Positions 1 through 6,673 of a DNA stretch of 10,752 nucleotides are shown in pieces. Below the pieces are notes generated by a model, which made no database searches, was not told the origin of the DNA, and saw only the letters and a list, made by a program, of their open reading frames with translations. This DNA comes from FEN-1219 sp964457725 (lineage in GTDB: Bacteria; Pseudomonadota; Gammaproteobacteria; Steroidobacterales; Rariloculaceae): positions 1 to 10,752 of the forward strand of contig CAYWGQ010000133.1 of the NCBI GenBank assembly GCA_964457725.1. The letters are read 5' to 3'. Position numbers and translations under genes: made by a program. Each line of letters opens with the position of its first letter. Position 1 is the first letter of the stretch.

Positions 1-1
1 C

Positions 2-457
2 TTGGATGTGAGCGGCCTTTTGTCGGGTCCGCGCGGGGTGGATGGCCGTTTGCAAGGCGTGATACTCAGCCGGAGCCCGTTGCGCCGGGGGAGCGCGGGG
101 GCGACCTTCGCGGTAGGCAGCGACTTCGGCCGATTCACCGTGTCGCTGGCCGCGTTCGAGGATGCGTTCGAGGACGAGCCCAACCTCGATAACGAGTCGA
201 CGAGCCTCACGATCGGAGGGTTCCGACGGTTGAACCCCGTGTGGCAGATCGAGGCATACGTGACTCGATTCGAACAGGAGTACACGGACCTCGCACTTGA
301 GAATGAGGATCAGTTCTTTCGCGTCACCGTGTCCCGACAGCTCGCGCGCAGCTCGTCGTTGGGGCTCACCCTTGAGCGCAACCGGCGTGTCGATGCCCTG
401 GACGCGTTCGACGAGAACGCGGCGTCCGTCACTTTGAGGCGCGACTTCGGCCGCTAA
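2..457 (+). CDS. C-terminal part of an outer-membrane beta-barrel protein (5' end outside window)
   Basis: The reading frame is open at the left edge, so only about 150 C-terminal residues are present. They show short stretches with alternating polar and hydrophobic residues broken by acidic turns (for example RFTVSLAAFED, LTIGGFRRL, WQIEAYVTRFEQEY, QFFRVTVSRQL, SLGLTLERNRR), ending in a last strand VTLRRDFGR. Such repeated beta hairpins with a terminal aromatic-containing strand are typical of outer-membrane barrels. Barrels of this look occur in exopolysaccharide loci (EpsL-like, or the barrel associated with PEP-CTERM/exosortase loci), which would fit the sugar genes next door, but I cannot assign the family. 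The final Phe is followed by Gly-Arg rather than being the last residue, a small departure from the classic barrel C-terminus. It converges on the minus-strand operon with only 27 nt between stop codons. Confidence 0.6.
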   Translation: MDVSGLLSGPRGVDGRLQGVILSRSPLRRGSAGATFAVGSDFGRFTVSLAAFEDAFEDEPNLDNESTSLTIGGFRRLNPVWQIEAYVTRFEQEYTDLALENEDQFFRVTVSRQLARSSSLGLTLERNRRVDALDAFDENAASVTLRRDFGR

Positions 458-468
458 GCCGGCCGAAG
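445..468. terminator. 9-bp perfect inverted repeat across the barrel gene stop codon, possible shared terminator
   Basis: The arms CTTCGGCCG (445-453) and CGGCCGAAG (460-468) are perfectly complementary around a 6-nt loop that contains the TAA stop at 455-457. It lies between two convergent genes, where a hairpin active in both directions is expected. Neither side has a clear T-run directly after the stem, so this is not a textbook intrinsic terminator. It could equally act by stabilising the transcript 3' end. Confidence 0.45.
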
Positions 469-484
469 CCGCCCCGCCCGGGTT

Positions 485-1576
485 CTAGTTCGATTGCACG
501 GCGGTGGGCACGCCGCGGTCGTAGCGCCGCCGCGGAGCGCGCGCCTGACGACGGTCGTTCGGATCGCGTCGCACGTACACGGTTTCGCCGCGGCCGCGCA
601 TCGAGTTCGTTGCCGCCTCGATCAGCTCGACGACGCGCACGCCGAAGCTGCCGTCCGATTCCGGCGTCTTGCCGTTGCGAATGCAGTCGACGAAGTGCTC
701 TCCCTCGACGCGCAGCGCTTCCGTCCCGGCGAGCTTCGGCGCCCACATGTCGCCGGTGCGGTAGCCGACGCGCATCTCGTGAATTTGCGCCGGATCGTCG
801 GTGAAGCTGACGCCTTTGTCGTAAACCTTGATCTTCTCGCTCGGCTCGAGATCGTCATAAACGATCATCTTCTTGCTTCCGCCGAGTAGGATCTGGCGCA
901 CCTTCACCGGAGCGAGCCAGCTCACGTTGCAGTGCGCGATCAGGCCCGAGTCGTAGAACAAGGTAATGAACGCCAGGTTCTCCGGCGTCCCGGGGAAGTG
1001 GTTGATGCCGCTGGCGGATACGGCGACGGGATGCTCGCCGAGCAGGAAGTCGAGAATCGCGAAATCGTGGACGGCCAGGTCCGAGATCACGTTCACGTCA
1101 CGCTGGAAGAGGCCGAGATTCACGCGGACCGAGTCGTAGTACAGCATCTTCCCGAGCTCGTCCGCTTTCACGATTTCGTGCATCTTGCGGACCGCGCCCG
1201 TGTAGATGAACGTGTGGTCCACGAGCAGCACGAGGTTGCGCTTCTGGGCTTCCTCGACGAGCTGGTTGCCTTGCTCGACCGTTTCGGTCATCGGCTTCTC
1301 GAGCCAAAGGTGCTTCCCCGCCTGAAGCGCCGCCATGCCCAGCTCGAAGTGCGTGTTCACCGGAGTCGCGACGGCGATCGCGTGAATCGACGGATCCTCG
1401 AGCAGGTCCTGAACGCGCGTCGTAACCTTCGCCGACGGGTAGCGTCGCTTGACGATCTCGAGCTTCTTGGGATCCAGGTCGGCCACGGCGGCGACGGTCG
1501 CGCCTTCCAGCTCCGCGAAGTTGCGGACCAAGTTCGGGCCCCAGTAGCCGTAGCCGATGACGCCGATGTTGATCAT
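485..1576 (-). CDS. Gfo/Idh/MocA-family NAD(P)-dependent oxidoreductase, WbpB/WlbA-like sugar 3-dehydrogenase
   Basis: A 363-aa cytoplasmic oxidoreductase. The N-terminal Rossmann fold carries GYGYWG (residues 8-13) for the dinucleotide. The family EKP motif follows at 93-95 with the conserved Lys94, and the sugar-binding domain has D166 and H170 in SDLAVHD, the usual Asp/His catalytic pair. In WbpB/WlbA enzymes this chemistry oxidises C3 of UDP-N-acetylglucosaminuronic acid so that an aminotransferase can add an amino group. Here the aminotransferase and an N-acyltransferase lie just upstream in the same operon, which supports that role, although substrate specificity cannot be read directly. 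The ATG at 1576 follows AAGGG at good spacing, only 9 nt after the acyltransferase stop. Oddity: the last ~25 residues are Arg-rich and low in complexity, beyond where the family fold normally ends. Confidence 0.9.
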   Translation of the reverse strand: MINIGVIGYGYWGPNLVRNFAELEGATVAAVADLDPKKLEIVKRRYPSAKVTTRVQDLLEDPSIHAIAVATPVNTHFELGMAALQAGKHLWLEKPMTETVEQGNQLVEEAQKRNLVLLVDHTFIYTGAVRKMHEIVKADELGKMLYYDSVRVNLGLFQRDVNVISDLAVHDFAILDFLLGEHPVAVSASGINHFPGTPENLAFITLFYDSGLIAHCNVSWLAPVKVRQILLGGSKKMIVYDDLEPSEKIKVYDKGVSFTDDPAQIHEMRVGYRTGDMWAPKLAGTEALRVEGEHFVDCIRNGKTPESDGSFGVRVVELIEAATNSMRGRGETVYVRRDPNDRRQARAPRRRYDRGVPTAVQSN

Positions 1577-1585
1577 GAGTATCCC

Positions 1586-2068
1586 TTAGGGTTTGTTGTT
1601 TCGGGTATCACCTACGACGCGCGCCGGAACGCCGGCAACGATGGCGTAGGGGGGGACATCCTTCGTGACGACGGCACCGGCGCCGACGAGCGCGCCTTCG
1701 CCGATCGTGATTCCGGCCAGGATCGTGGCGTTCGAGCCGATCGAAGCGCGCTTCGCGACACGCGTCTCGACCACCTTCCAATCCGCTTCGCTCTGGGGCG
1801 AGCCGTCGGGGTTCGTCGCTCGAGGATAGATGTCGTTCGTGAACATGACGCCATGACCGATGAAAACCTCGTCCTCGATCGTGACGCCTTCGCAAATAAA
1901 AGTGTGCGACGAAATCTTGCAGCGGGCGCCGACGGATGCGTTCTTCTGAATCTCCACGAACGCTCCGATCCTGGAGCCGTCGCCGATTCTGCACCCGTAA
2001 AGGTTGACCAAGGCCGGGTGGAAGATGCGGACGTCGTTGCCGAGCTGCACTGAGTCGGTGATTGGCAT
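1586..2068 (-). CDS. Left-handed beta-helix N-acyltransferase, WbpD/WlbB-like
   Basis: A 160-aa hexapeptide-repeat acyltransferase. Imperfect [LIV]-G-x4 repeats run from about residue 10 to 75 (RIGDGSRIGAFVEI, ASVGARCKI, VTIEDEVFIGHG). A loop containing FTNDIYPRA (76-84) interrupts them, and they resume as ASIGSNATILAGITIGEGALVGAGAVV (108-134), closing with the characteristic VPPYAIVAGVPARVVG. WbpD and WlbB transfer acetyl from acetyl-CoA to the 3-amino group of UDP-2-acetamido-3-amino-glucuronate. The flanking WbpB-like dehydrogenase and WbpE-like aminotransferase make that the best guess; another acyl donor or amino-sugar acceptor is possible. I chose the ATG at 2068, preceded by AGAGG. The frame extends further up only to a TTG near 2128, whose added residues look non-coding. 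The acyltransferase lies 194 nt downstream of the aminotransferase gene. Confidence 0.87.
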   Translation of the reverse strand: MPITDSVQLGNDVRIFHPALVNLYGCRIGDGSRIGAFVEIQKNASVGARCKISSHTFICEGVTIEDEVFIGHGVMFTNDIYPRATNPDGSPQSEADWKVVETRVAKRASIGSNATILAGITIGEGALVGAGAVVTKDVPPYAIVAGVPARVVGDTRNNKP

Positions 2069-2262
2069 GCGGCCTCTATGGTTCGCGAAGGGATGTTCGT
2101 CGGCGGTTTCCCGAGCGCGACACGGCAATCATACTGTTAGCGGGCGAAAAAAGAATGCTCGGGTTCGCAGATTTTGCGGAGTCTCCGCTGCTCCGCGCAC
2201 AGGAGCGCGGCGCCCACGCCCAAGAGGCGTCGGGGCGCCGCCCCCTCTCTGTCTCCTCAGGC
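2069..2262. other. 194-bp intra-operon gap with three consecutive inverted repeats
   Basis: No credible gene lies here. Three inverted repeats follow one another: GCGGAG/CTCCGC at 2176-2188, GCTCC/GGAGC at 2190-2206, and a GC-rich imperfect hairpin with arms GGCGCC plus CGCC against GGCG plus GGCGCC at 2209-2239. On the transcribed (minus) strand they come after the aminotransferase stop and before a run of six T at 2152-2147. The T-run is about 25 nt past the last stem, so this is not a normal intrinsic terminator. The gap may reduce downstream expression or protect a processed transcript. Confidence 0.5.
2128..2155 (-). promoter_or_regulatory. Weak candidate internal promoter before the acyltransferase
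   Basis: On the minus strand TATGAT (2133-2128, 5 of 6 to the -10 consensus) lies 16 nt after TTCTTT (2155-2150), a poor -35 match. It sits about 60 nt upstream of the acyltransferase ATG and downstream of the hairpin cluster. That is where a secondary promoter would restore expression of the last two genes. The support is by eye only. Confidence 0.22.
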
Positions 2263-3381
2263 TTAAGACGCCGCGGCGAGCTTGCTCGAAGCGAGCTCGA
2301 TGACCGCTCGGGCGACCGTCTCGCATTGCTCCGCGGTCAGCTCGGGGAACATCGGCAGCGAGAGCACTTCCGCAGCCGCGCGTTCCGCGTGCGGGAAGTC
2401 GCCCGCTTCGTAGCCGAGGTTCGAGTAAGCCGGGAGCAGATGCACCGGGAACGGGTAGTGTATGCCCGTCTGGATCCCTTGGGCGTTCAGGGCATCTTGC
2501 CAGGCTTGCCGCTGCTTCGTGCGGATCGCGTACACGTGATAGACGTGACGCTGGTAGGGCTTCGGCTGCGGAATGGCGATGCCGGCGGCGCCGAGCAGGC
2601 GATCGTAATGCGCGGCAGCCCTACGCCGGCCCTCCGTCCAAGCCTCGAGGTATCGAAGCTTCACGCGCAGCACGGCGCCTTGAATGCCTTCCAATCGGTA
2701 GTTGTAGCCCTTGAGGACGTGGTGATACTTCTTCTCCGCGCCCCAATCGCGCAGCATTCGCACCTTCTTCGCGAAATCCGGGTTGCTGGTTACGACCATC
2801 CCGCCTTCGCCGTACGCACCCAGGTTCTTGCCGGGATAGAAGCTAAATGCGGCGAGGTCTCCGAAGCTGCCGGCACGCTTGCCCTTGTACTCGGCGCCAT
2901 GGGCCTGGCAGGCGTCTTCGATCACGATGAGATTGTGGCGGCGGGCGATCTCCAGGATCGGATCCATCTCCGCCATCAGGCCGTGCAGATGCACGGGTAT
3001 CACCGCGCGCGTTCGCGGAGTGATCGCCGCTTCGAGGGCGGCCGGATCCATGTTGTAGGTTTGCGGGTCGATGTCGACGAGCACCGGCTTCGCGCCCGCG
3101 TACTCGATCGCCGCGACGGTGGCGACGAACGTGAACGGCACCGTGATCACCTCGTCCCCGGGCCCGATGCCGGCGGCGAGCAGCGACAGATGCAACGCGC
3201 TCGTGCCGGTGTTCACGCCGATGCCGAACTGCGCTCCGGAGTAGGCCGCGAACTCCTCTTCGAGCTTCGCTACCTCCGGGCCGAGGATGTAGCCGCAGCT
3301 GTCGAGCACGCCCCGAATCGCGGTGTCGACTTCCGACTTGATGCTAGCGTACTGGGCCTTGAGGTCCAGAAATGGGATCAC
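2263..3381 (-). CDS. DegT/DnrJ/EryC1/StrS-family PLP aminotransferase, WbpE-like
   Basis: A 372-aa sugar aminotransferase of fold type I. It opens with the family signature IPFLDLKAQYASIKSEVDTAI. The PLP site is complete: TGTSALHLSL at 58-67 (phosphate contact), the IEDACQAHGA motif with Asp156 and Gln159, and the Schiff-base Lys185 in FYPGKNLGAYGEGG. Family members transfer an amino group from glutamate to a keto-sugar nucleotide. The C3-dehydrogenase and N-acyltransferase downstream point to UDP-3-keto-N-acetylglucosaminuronate as substrate, as in WbpE. The start is a GTG at 3381, preceded by AGAGGA at about 8 nt. It matches the usual N-terminus of the family and there is no better ATG. It follows the methyltransferase stop by 27 nt, so the two are probably co-transcribed. 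Length is normal. Confidence 0.92.
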   Translation of the reverse strand: MIPFLDLKAQYASIKSEVDTAIRGVLDSCGYILGPEVAKLEEEFAAYSGAQFGIGVNTGTSALHLSLLAAGIGPGDEVITVPFTFVATVAAIEYAGAKPVLVDIDPQTYNMDPAALEAAITPRTRAVIPVHLHGLMAEMDPILEIARRHNLIVIEDACQAHGAEYKGKRAGSFGDLAAFSFYPGKNLGAYGEGGMVVTSNPDFAKKVRMLRDWGAEKKYHHVLKGYNYRLEGIQGAVLRVKLRYLEAWTEGRRRAAAHYDRLLGAAGIAIPQPKPYQRHVYHVYAIRTKQRQAWQDALNAQGIQTGIHYPFPVHLLPAYSNLGYEAGDFPHAERAAAEVLSLPMFPELTAEQCETVARAVIELASSKLAAAS

Positions 3382-3408
3382 GATGGTTTCCTCTTATGAC
3401 GTGAACTG

Positions 3409-4695
3409 TTAATCGACGATCTGAATCTTCGGGATCGGTATGACGAAGCGGCAGCCCCACGCGCGCACGTAGTCCAGCGTGCCGATGATCTCGTCGCGCA
3501 GGTTCCACGGCAGGATGAAGATGTAATCGGGGCGGGCTTCGCGTATCGCCTCCGGCGCGAGGATCGGAATGTGCGTTCCCGGCGTGTACTTGCCCTGCTT
3601 GTACGGGTTGCGGTCGACGGTGAAGTCGAGAAAATCCGTGCGAATGCCGCAGTAGTTCAGAAGAGTGTTGCCCTTGCCTGGGGCGCCGTAACCGACGATC
3701 TTCTTGCCGGCGGATTTCGCTTCGATCAGAAAGCGGAGGATGTCGCGCTTCGTCGCGAGCACCTGCTCGGTGAAGCCCGCGTACTTCTCCAGAGTGGCAA
3801 AGCCTTCCGCAAGCTCCCGCTCGCGCAGGTCCACGAGTCGCTTGGATACCGGCCGCGTCAGGTCTTCGGTATGCCGGCCGTAGATGCGCAGCGAGCCGCC
3901 GTGGGTCGGAATCTCCTCGACGTCGAACAGCGTCAGGCCGTGCGCCGCGAACACCTTCTCCACGGTCATCAGCGAGAAGTAGCTGAAATGCTCGTGATAG
4001 ATGGTGTCGAACTGGTTTTCCTGCATCAAACGATAAAGGTGAGGGAACTCCATCGTGATCGTGCCTCGCTCGCCGAGGAGCGCCTTCATCCCGGAGACGA
4101 AGTCGTTCAAATCGGGAACGTGGGCGAGGACATTGTTGCCGAGGAGCAAGTCCGGCTTGCCGTACTCCTTGGCGATCTCGAGCGCCGCCGCGTGGCCGAA
4201 GAACTTGACGATCGTCCGAACGCCCTTCTCCCGGGCGACCTCGGCGACGTTGGCCGCGGGCTCGATGCCTAGCACGGGCACGCCGCGGGCGACGAAGTGC
4301 TGAAGCAGGTAGCCGTCATTGCTCGCGATCTCCATGACGCTGCTCGTGCCGCCCAGGCCGAGCATCTCGCACATCTGATCGGCGTAGCGCTTGGCGTGCG
4401 CCACCCAGCTATCCGAATACGAGGAGAAATAGGCGTACTCGCTGAAGATATCGGCAGGCCCGACGAACTCTTCGAGCTGCACCAGGAAGCAGTGCTCACA
4501 GACGTAGGCGTGCAGAGGATAGAACGCCTCCATCGAGTTCAGCTGCTCGGCCGTGATGTGCGTCTGGCACGGCGGGGACATGCCCAGATCTACGAAGGTA
4601 TGCCTCAGGGGTTTGCGGCAGAACCTGCACGGCGAGCCTGCTTTTCGCACTTGCAGGGGCGACAGCGGCTCGGAGCGCGATGAGTTGGCGGTCAC
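3409..4695 (-). CDS. SAM-dependent C-methyltransferase with N-terminal zinc-binding domain (TylC3/NovU/TcaB9 type)
   Basis: A 428-aa three-domain sugar C-methyltransferase. Residues 23-69 hold a zinc site with Cys23-x2-Cys26 and Cys66-x2-Cys69 (Methyltransf_13 type). The central SAM domain has VMEIASNDGYLLQHF near 120-134 and the catalytic YHEHFSYFS motif at 233-241 (Glu235, His236). The C-terminal domain contains GYGAPGKGNTLLNYCG (335-350) and VDRNPYKQGKYTPGTHIPI, typical of Methyltransf_14. Characterised relatives methylate C3 of dTDP- or CDP-4-keto deoxysugars, giving branched sugars. The GTG at 4695 is chosen because GAGGG precedes it by about 5 nt and the zinc domain begins shortly after. 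The frame extends upstream to 4872, but the extra 59 residues are low-complexity and unlike the family. It leads the minus operon yet may serve the divergent deoxysugar operon. Confidence 0.9.
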   Translation of the reverse strand: MTANSSRSEPLSPLQVRKAGSPCRFCRKPLRHTFVDLGMSPPCQTHITAEQLNSMEAFYPLHAYVCEHCFLVQLEEFVGPADIFSEYAYFSSYSDSWVAHAKRYADQMCEMLGLGGTSSVMEIASNDGYLLQHFVARGVPVLGIEPAANVAEVAREKGVRTIVKFFGHAAALEIAKEYGKPDLLLGNNVLAHVPDLNDFVSGMKALLGERGTITMEFPHLYRLMQENQFDTIYHEHFSYFSLMTVEKVFAAHGLTLFDVEEIPTHGGSLRIYGRHTEDLTRPVSKRLVDLRERELAEGFATLEKYAGFTEQVLATKRDILRFLIEAKSAGKKIVGYGAPGKGNTLLNYCGIRTDFLDFTVDRNPYKQGKYTPGTHIPILAPEAIREARPDYIFILPWNLRDEIIGTLDYVRAWGCRFVIPIPKIQIVD

Positions 4696-4729
4696 GGTGG
4701 CCCTCGATGGAACGGTGTAGTTTGATGTG

Positions 4730-4744
4730 CGAGGCCGGGCCTCG
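4730..4744. repeat. 15-bp perfect palindrome upstream of the methyltransferase, possible operator
   Basis: CGAGGCC (4730-4736) and GGCCTCG (4738-4744) are perfect inverted arms around one G. It ends 34 nt upstream of the methyltransferase GTG, a place where a repressor or activator could bind. In DNA this rich in GC, short palindromes also arise by chance. Confidence 0.3.
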
Positions 4745-4977
4745 GCGTGAACGGCCCGCTCCTCCGCAGTCGCAAGTCTGCCTGATCGCGTAGCGTCCTG
4801 GTGTGACGCCGTTTGCGAATGCCGTTGCCGGTAGTAGCCGCTCCGCGGCGACCTGCGGCGGGGCCGACGCATCCGGTGTCGGGCAGGTGCGGTCGCCGTG
4901 GCATGCGTAACGAGGGGCTCGTCAACCTCAGCCGGGACGAAAGCGTGCGGTCAATCAATCTTCCCCGCGACGCCTGT

Positions 4978-4986
4978 TGCTAGAAT
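4978..4986 (+). promoter_or_regulatory. Candidate extended -10 promoter for the rightward operon
   Basis: TGC at 4978-4980 followed by TAGAAT at 4981-4986 matches an extended -10 (TGn-TATAAT, 5 of 6 in the hexamer). No good -35 lies 16-18 nt upstream, which is tolerable for extended -10 promoters. Initiation near 4993 would give a leader of about 70 nt before the ATG at 5062. Confidence 0.4.
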
Positions 4987-5013
4987 CCTTTCGGCCGTGC
5001 GCCTCAGGGAACG

Positions 5014-5036
5014 GCCCCGAACGGGGCAAGTGCCCC
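5014..5036 (+). promoter_or_regulatory. Leader with two mutually exclusive hairpins
   Basis: Three 5-nt arms alternate: GCCCC (5014-5018), GGGGC (5023-5027) and GCCCC (5032-5036), spaced by GAAC and AAGT. The middle arm can pair with the first or the third but not both. The element sits in the predicted leader, ending 25 nt before the start codon and about 15 nt before the weak ribosome binding site ACGGG. It may be a simple attenuator-like or translational switch, or a coincidence of GC-rich sequence. Confidence 0.35.
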
Positions 5037-5061
5037 ATAACGATACAACTACGGGTACAAC

Positions 5062-6093
5062 ATGCAAGTCTTTGTTACCGGTGTAAATGGGTATATCGGA
5101 GCGGTCCTCGCGCCGTACCTTCTGCAGCGCGGCATCGAGGTGCGGGGGCTCGACACGGGCTTCTACCGCGACGGTTGGCTCTACAGCGACGACGCCAACC
5201 TGCCGATGTCGCCGTTCACGTTGAACAAGGACTTGCGGCGCGTCACCGAGGAGGACCTCCGAGGTTGCGACGCCGTCGTGCACCTGGCCGAGCTTTCGAA
5301 CGACCCGCTCGGCCAGAACAACCCCGAAGTCACGCACAAGATCAATCATCTCGGGTCCGTTCACCTGGCGAAGACGGCCCAGAAGGTGGGCATCCGCCGC
5401 TTCGTCTACACCTCCTCGTGCAGCGTCTATGGGGCCGGCTCGGGCGACTTCCTCGACGAGAGCACGAAGCCGAATCCGCAGACGGCCTACGCGGAATGCA
5501 AGGTGCTGGTGGAGCGCGACGTCGGCGCGATGGCTTCCGCGGACTTCGCGCCGGTCTTTCTGCGAAACGCAACCGCATACGGGCCGTCGCCCCGAATGCG
5601 TTTCGACATCGTGCTGAACGATCTGTGCGCGCTCGCATGGACGACGCGGCGGATCGCGATGGTGAGCGACGGTAGCCCTTGGCGCCCGTTGGTCCACGTG
5701 CTCGACATCTGCGAGGCGATCTATCGCTCCTTGATCGCTCCCGAGGACGCCGTGCGCGGCAAGATCTTCAACGTCGGACAGGATTCCGAGAACTATCGGG
5801 TGCGAGAGATCGCGGCGATCGTCGCCGAAGAGTTTCCCGGCTGCGAAGTCAGCGCCGGCCCGCCCACTGCCGACAACCGCAGTTATCGCGTAAGCTTCGC
5901 CCGCATTCACCGCGAGCTTCCGGGATTCAAGTGCAGCTACACCGCGCGCGATGGTGCGCGGCAGCTGAGAGAGCTGTTCGAGCGCATTCAATTCAGCACG
6001 GAGACCCATCAGTTCCGGGCGTTCACTCGCCTGAAGCAGTTGAAGTACTTGCAAGCGACTAAACAGATAGACGCAGACTTCTATTGGATTTGA
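5062..6093 (+). CDS. Extended SDR: NAD-dependent epimerase/dehydratase or ketoreductase of sugar nucleotides
   Basis: A 343-aa extended short-chain dehydrogenase. It shows the N-terminal cofactor motif TGVNGYIG (6-13), the active-site serine region YTSSCSVYG (116-124), and the YxxxK pair Tyr143/Lys147 in YAECK. A second-half sugar-binding domain includes NATAYGPSPRMR and the WRPLVHVLDIC signature. The C-terminus RLKQLKYLQATKQIDADFYWI resembles a subgroup found in polysaccharide loci beside RmlC-type epimerases. It could epimerise C4 or reduce a 4-keto-6-deoxysugar made by a dehydratase outside the window; the sequence does not decide. It is not obviously a 4,6-dehydratase, since the usual Asp-Glu pair after the TSS motif is absent (SVYG follows directly). 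The ribosome binding site ACGGG is weak. It begins the rightward operon. Confidence 0.88.
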   Translation: MQVFVTGVNGYIGAVLAPYLLQRGIEVRGLDTGFYRDGWLYSDDANLPMSPFTLNKDLRRVTEEDLRGCDAVVHLAELSNDPLGQNNPEVTHKINHLGSVHLAKTAQKVGIRRFVYTSSCSVYGAGSGDFLDESTKPNPQTAYAECKVLVERDVGAMASADFAPVFLRNATAYGPSPRMRFDIVLNDLCALAWTTRRIAMVSDGSPWRPLVHVLDICEAIYRSLIAPEDAVRGKIFNVGQDSENYRVREIAAIVAEEFPGCEVSAGPPTADNRSYRVSFARIHRELPGFKCSYTARDGARQLRELFERIQFSTETHQFRAFTRLKQLKYLQATKQIDADFYWI

Positions 6094-6094
6094 A

Positions 6095-6673
6095 GTGAGA
6101 TTTCGGGAAACGCCGCTTCCTGGGGCATTCGTAGTCGAGATCGAGGCGCATTCCGATCGTCGAGGCTACTTTGCGCGGACGTGGTGCTCCCGGGAATTCG
6201 GTGACAACGGCTTGCCGACCAAAATGGTGCAAGCGAGCTTGTCCCACAACGTCAAGCGAGGGACGCTGCGCGGAATGCACATGCAGCTGCCTCCTTCTCG
6301 GGAGGGGAAGCTCGTCCGCTGTGCGCGCGGACGAGTTTACGACGTCATCGTCGATCTGCGTCCGAGCTCGCCTACTTACTTGAAGCACTTCGGTATCGAG
6401 CTGTCGGCACTCGAGCACAACGCGCTGTACATACCGCCGATGATGCTGCACGGCTTTCAGACTCTGGAGGACGACACGGAGGTCTTCTACCAGATGACGG
6501 ACTTCCACCGTCCGGAGCTGGCCTTCGGCGCCCGTTGGAACGATGCTGCGTTCGCGATTCGATGGCCGATCGAGAGCGGTCTGATCATGAACGAGCGCGA
6601 TGCGACCTATCCGGATTTCGATTCGGCGGCCTACGAGAGCGCCGTGCGGGCAGGCGAGGGCGCGCCGCCGTGA
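6095..6673 (+). CDS. RmlC-type dTDP-4-dehydrorhamnose 3,5-epimerase family protein
   Basis: A 192-aa cupin epimerase. The family sequence runs from RGTLRGMHMQLPP through GKLVRCARGRVYDVIVDLRPSSPT to LHGFQTLEDDTEVFYQMTDFHRPE and ARWNDAAFAIRWP. The expected catalytic residues are present: the base His62, Tyr132, and the WND aspartate Asp150, so it should be active. RmlC epimerises C3 and C5 of dTDP-4-keto-6-deoxyglucose; relatives epimerise only one position or use CDP-sugars. No RmlA, RmlB or RmlD gene lies nearby, so it probably serves a sugar other than rhamnose. The GTG start at 6095 follows the previous stop by one nucleotide, with GGA about 6 nt upstream. The first residues MRFRETPLPGAFVVE match the family N-terminus. 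Confidence 0.9.
   Translation: MRFRETPLPGAFVVEIEAHSDRRGYFARTWCSREFGDNGLPTKMVQASLSHNVKRGTLRGMHMQLPPSREGKLVRCARGRVYDVIVDLRPSSPTYLKHFGIELSALEHNALYIPPMMLHGFQTLEDDTEVFYQMTDFHRPELAFGARWNDAAFAIRWPIESGLIMNERDATYPDFDSAAYESAVRAGEGAPP

Larger units (their letters stand above)
4696..5061. other. 366-bp divergent intergenic control region
   Basis: This region separates the start codons of the two divergent operons and contains no gene I can support; the short frames here lack family features. It holds a 15-bp perfect palindrome close to the methyltransferase start, a candidate extended -10 for the rightward operon, and a leader with two alternative hairpins. I found no convincing leftward promoter and no JUMPstart/ops element (GGCGGTAG) on either strand. 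Confidence 0.7.

Noticed and set aside
932..2053. 373-codon open frame on the plus strand opposite the oxidoreductase and acyltransferase
   Set aside because: It is antisense to two genes with clear family motifs. Its translation is rich in Arg, Asp, Val and His with no recognisable domain, as expected for a shadow frame in GC-rich coding DNA.
2069..2128. Upstream TTG start for the acyltransferase
   Set aside because: It adds 20 unconvincing residues. ATG 2068 has AGAGG in front and gives a normal N-terminus.
2062..3399. 445-codon open frame on the plus strand opposite the aminotransferase
   Set aside because: It lies fully antisense to a complete, motif-bearing aminotransferase and has no domain signature.
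4696..4872. N-terminal extension of the methyltransferase to 4872
   Set aside because: The added 59 residues are low-complexity and unlike the family, while GTG 4695 has a good ribosome binding site directly before the zinc domain.
4696..5061. JUMPstart/ops (RfaH recruitment) element
   Set aside because: The GGCGGTAG core was looked for because of the polysaccharide context. Only weak partial matches such as CCGGTAGTAG near 4829 were seen.
4898..5086. Small open frames in the divergent region (this one and a minus-strand frame at 4692-4958)
   Set aside because: They have no ribosome binding site or family features, and they overlap the predicted promoter, leader or gene starts.
4951..6054. 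367-codon open frame on the minus strand opposite the SDR gene
   Set aside because: It is a shadow of the SDR gene; the translation shows no family features and its start lies within the sense gene.
6535..6669. Start of the DUF4910 gene inside the rmlC-type gene
   Set aside because: The extra 45 residues are out-of-frame rmlC sequence. The GTG overlapping the rmlC stop is more natural.
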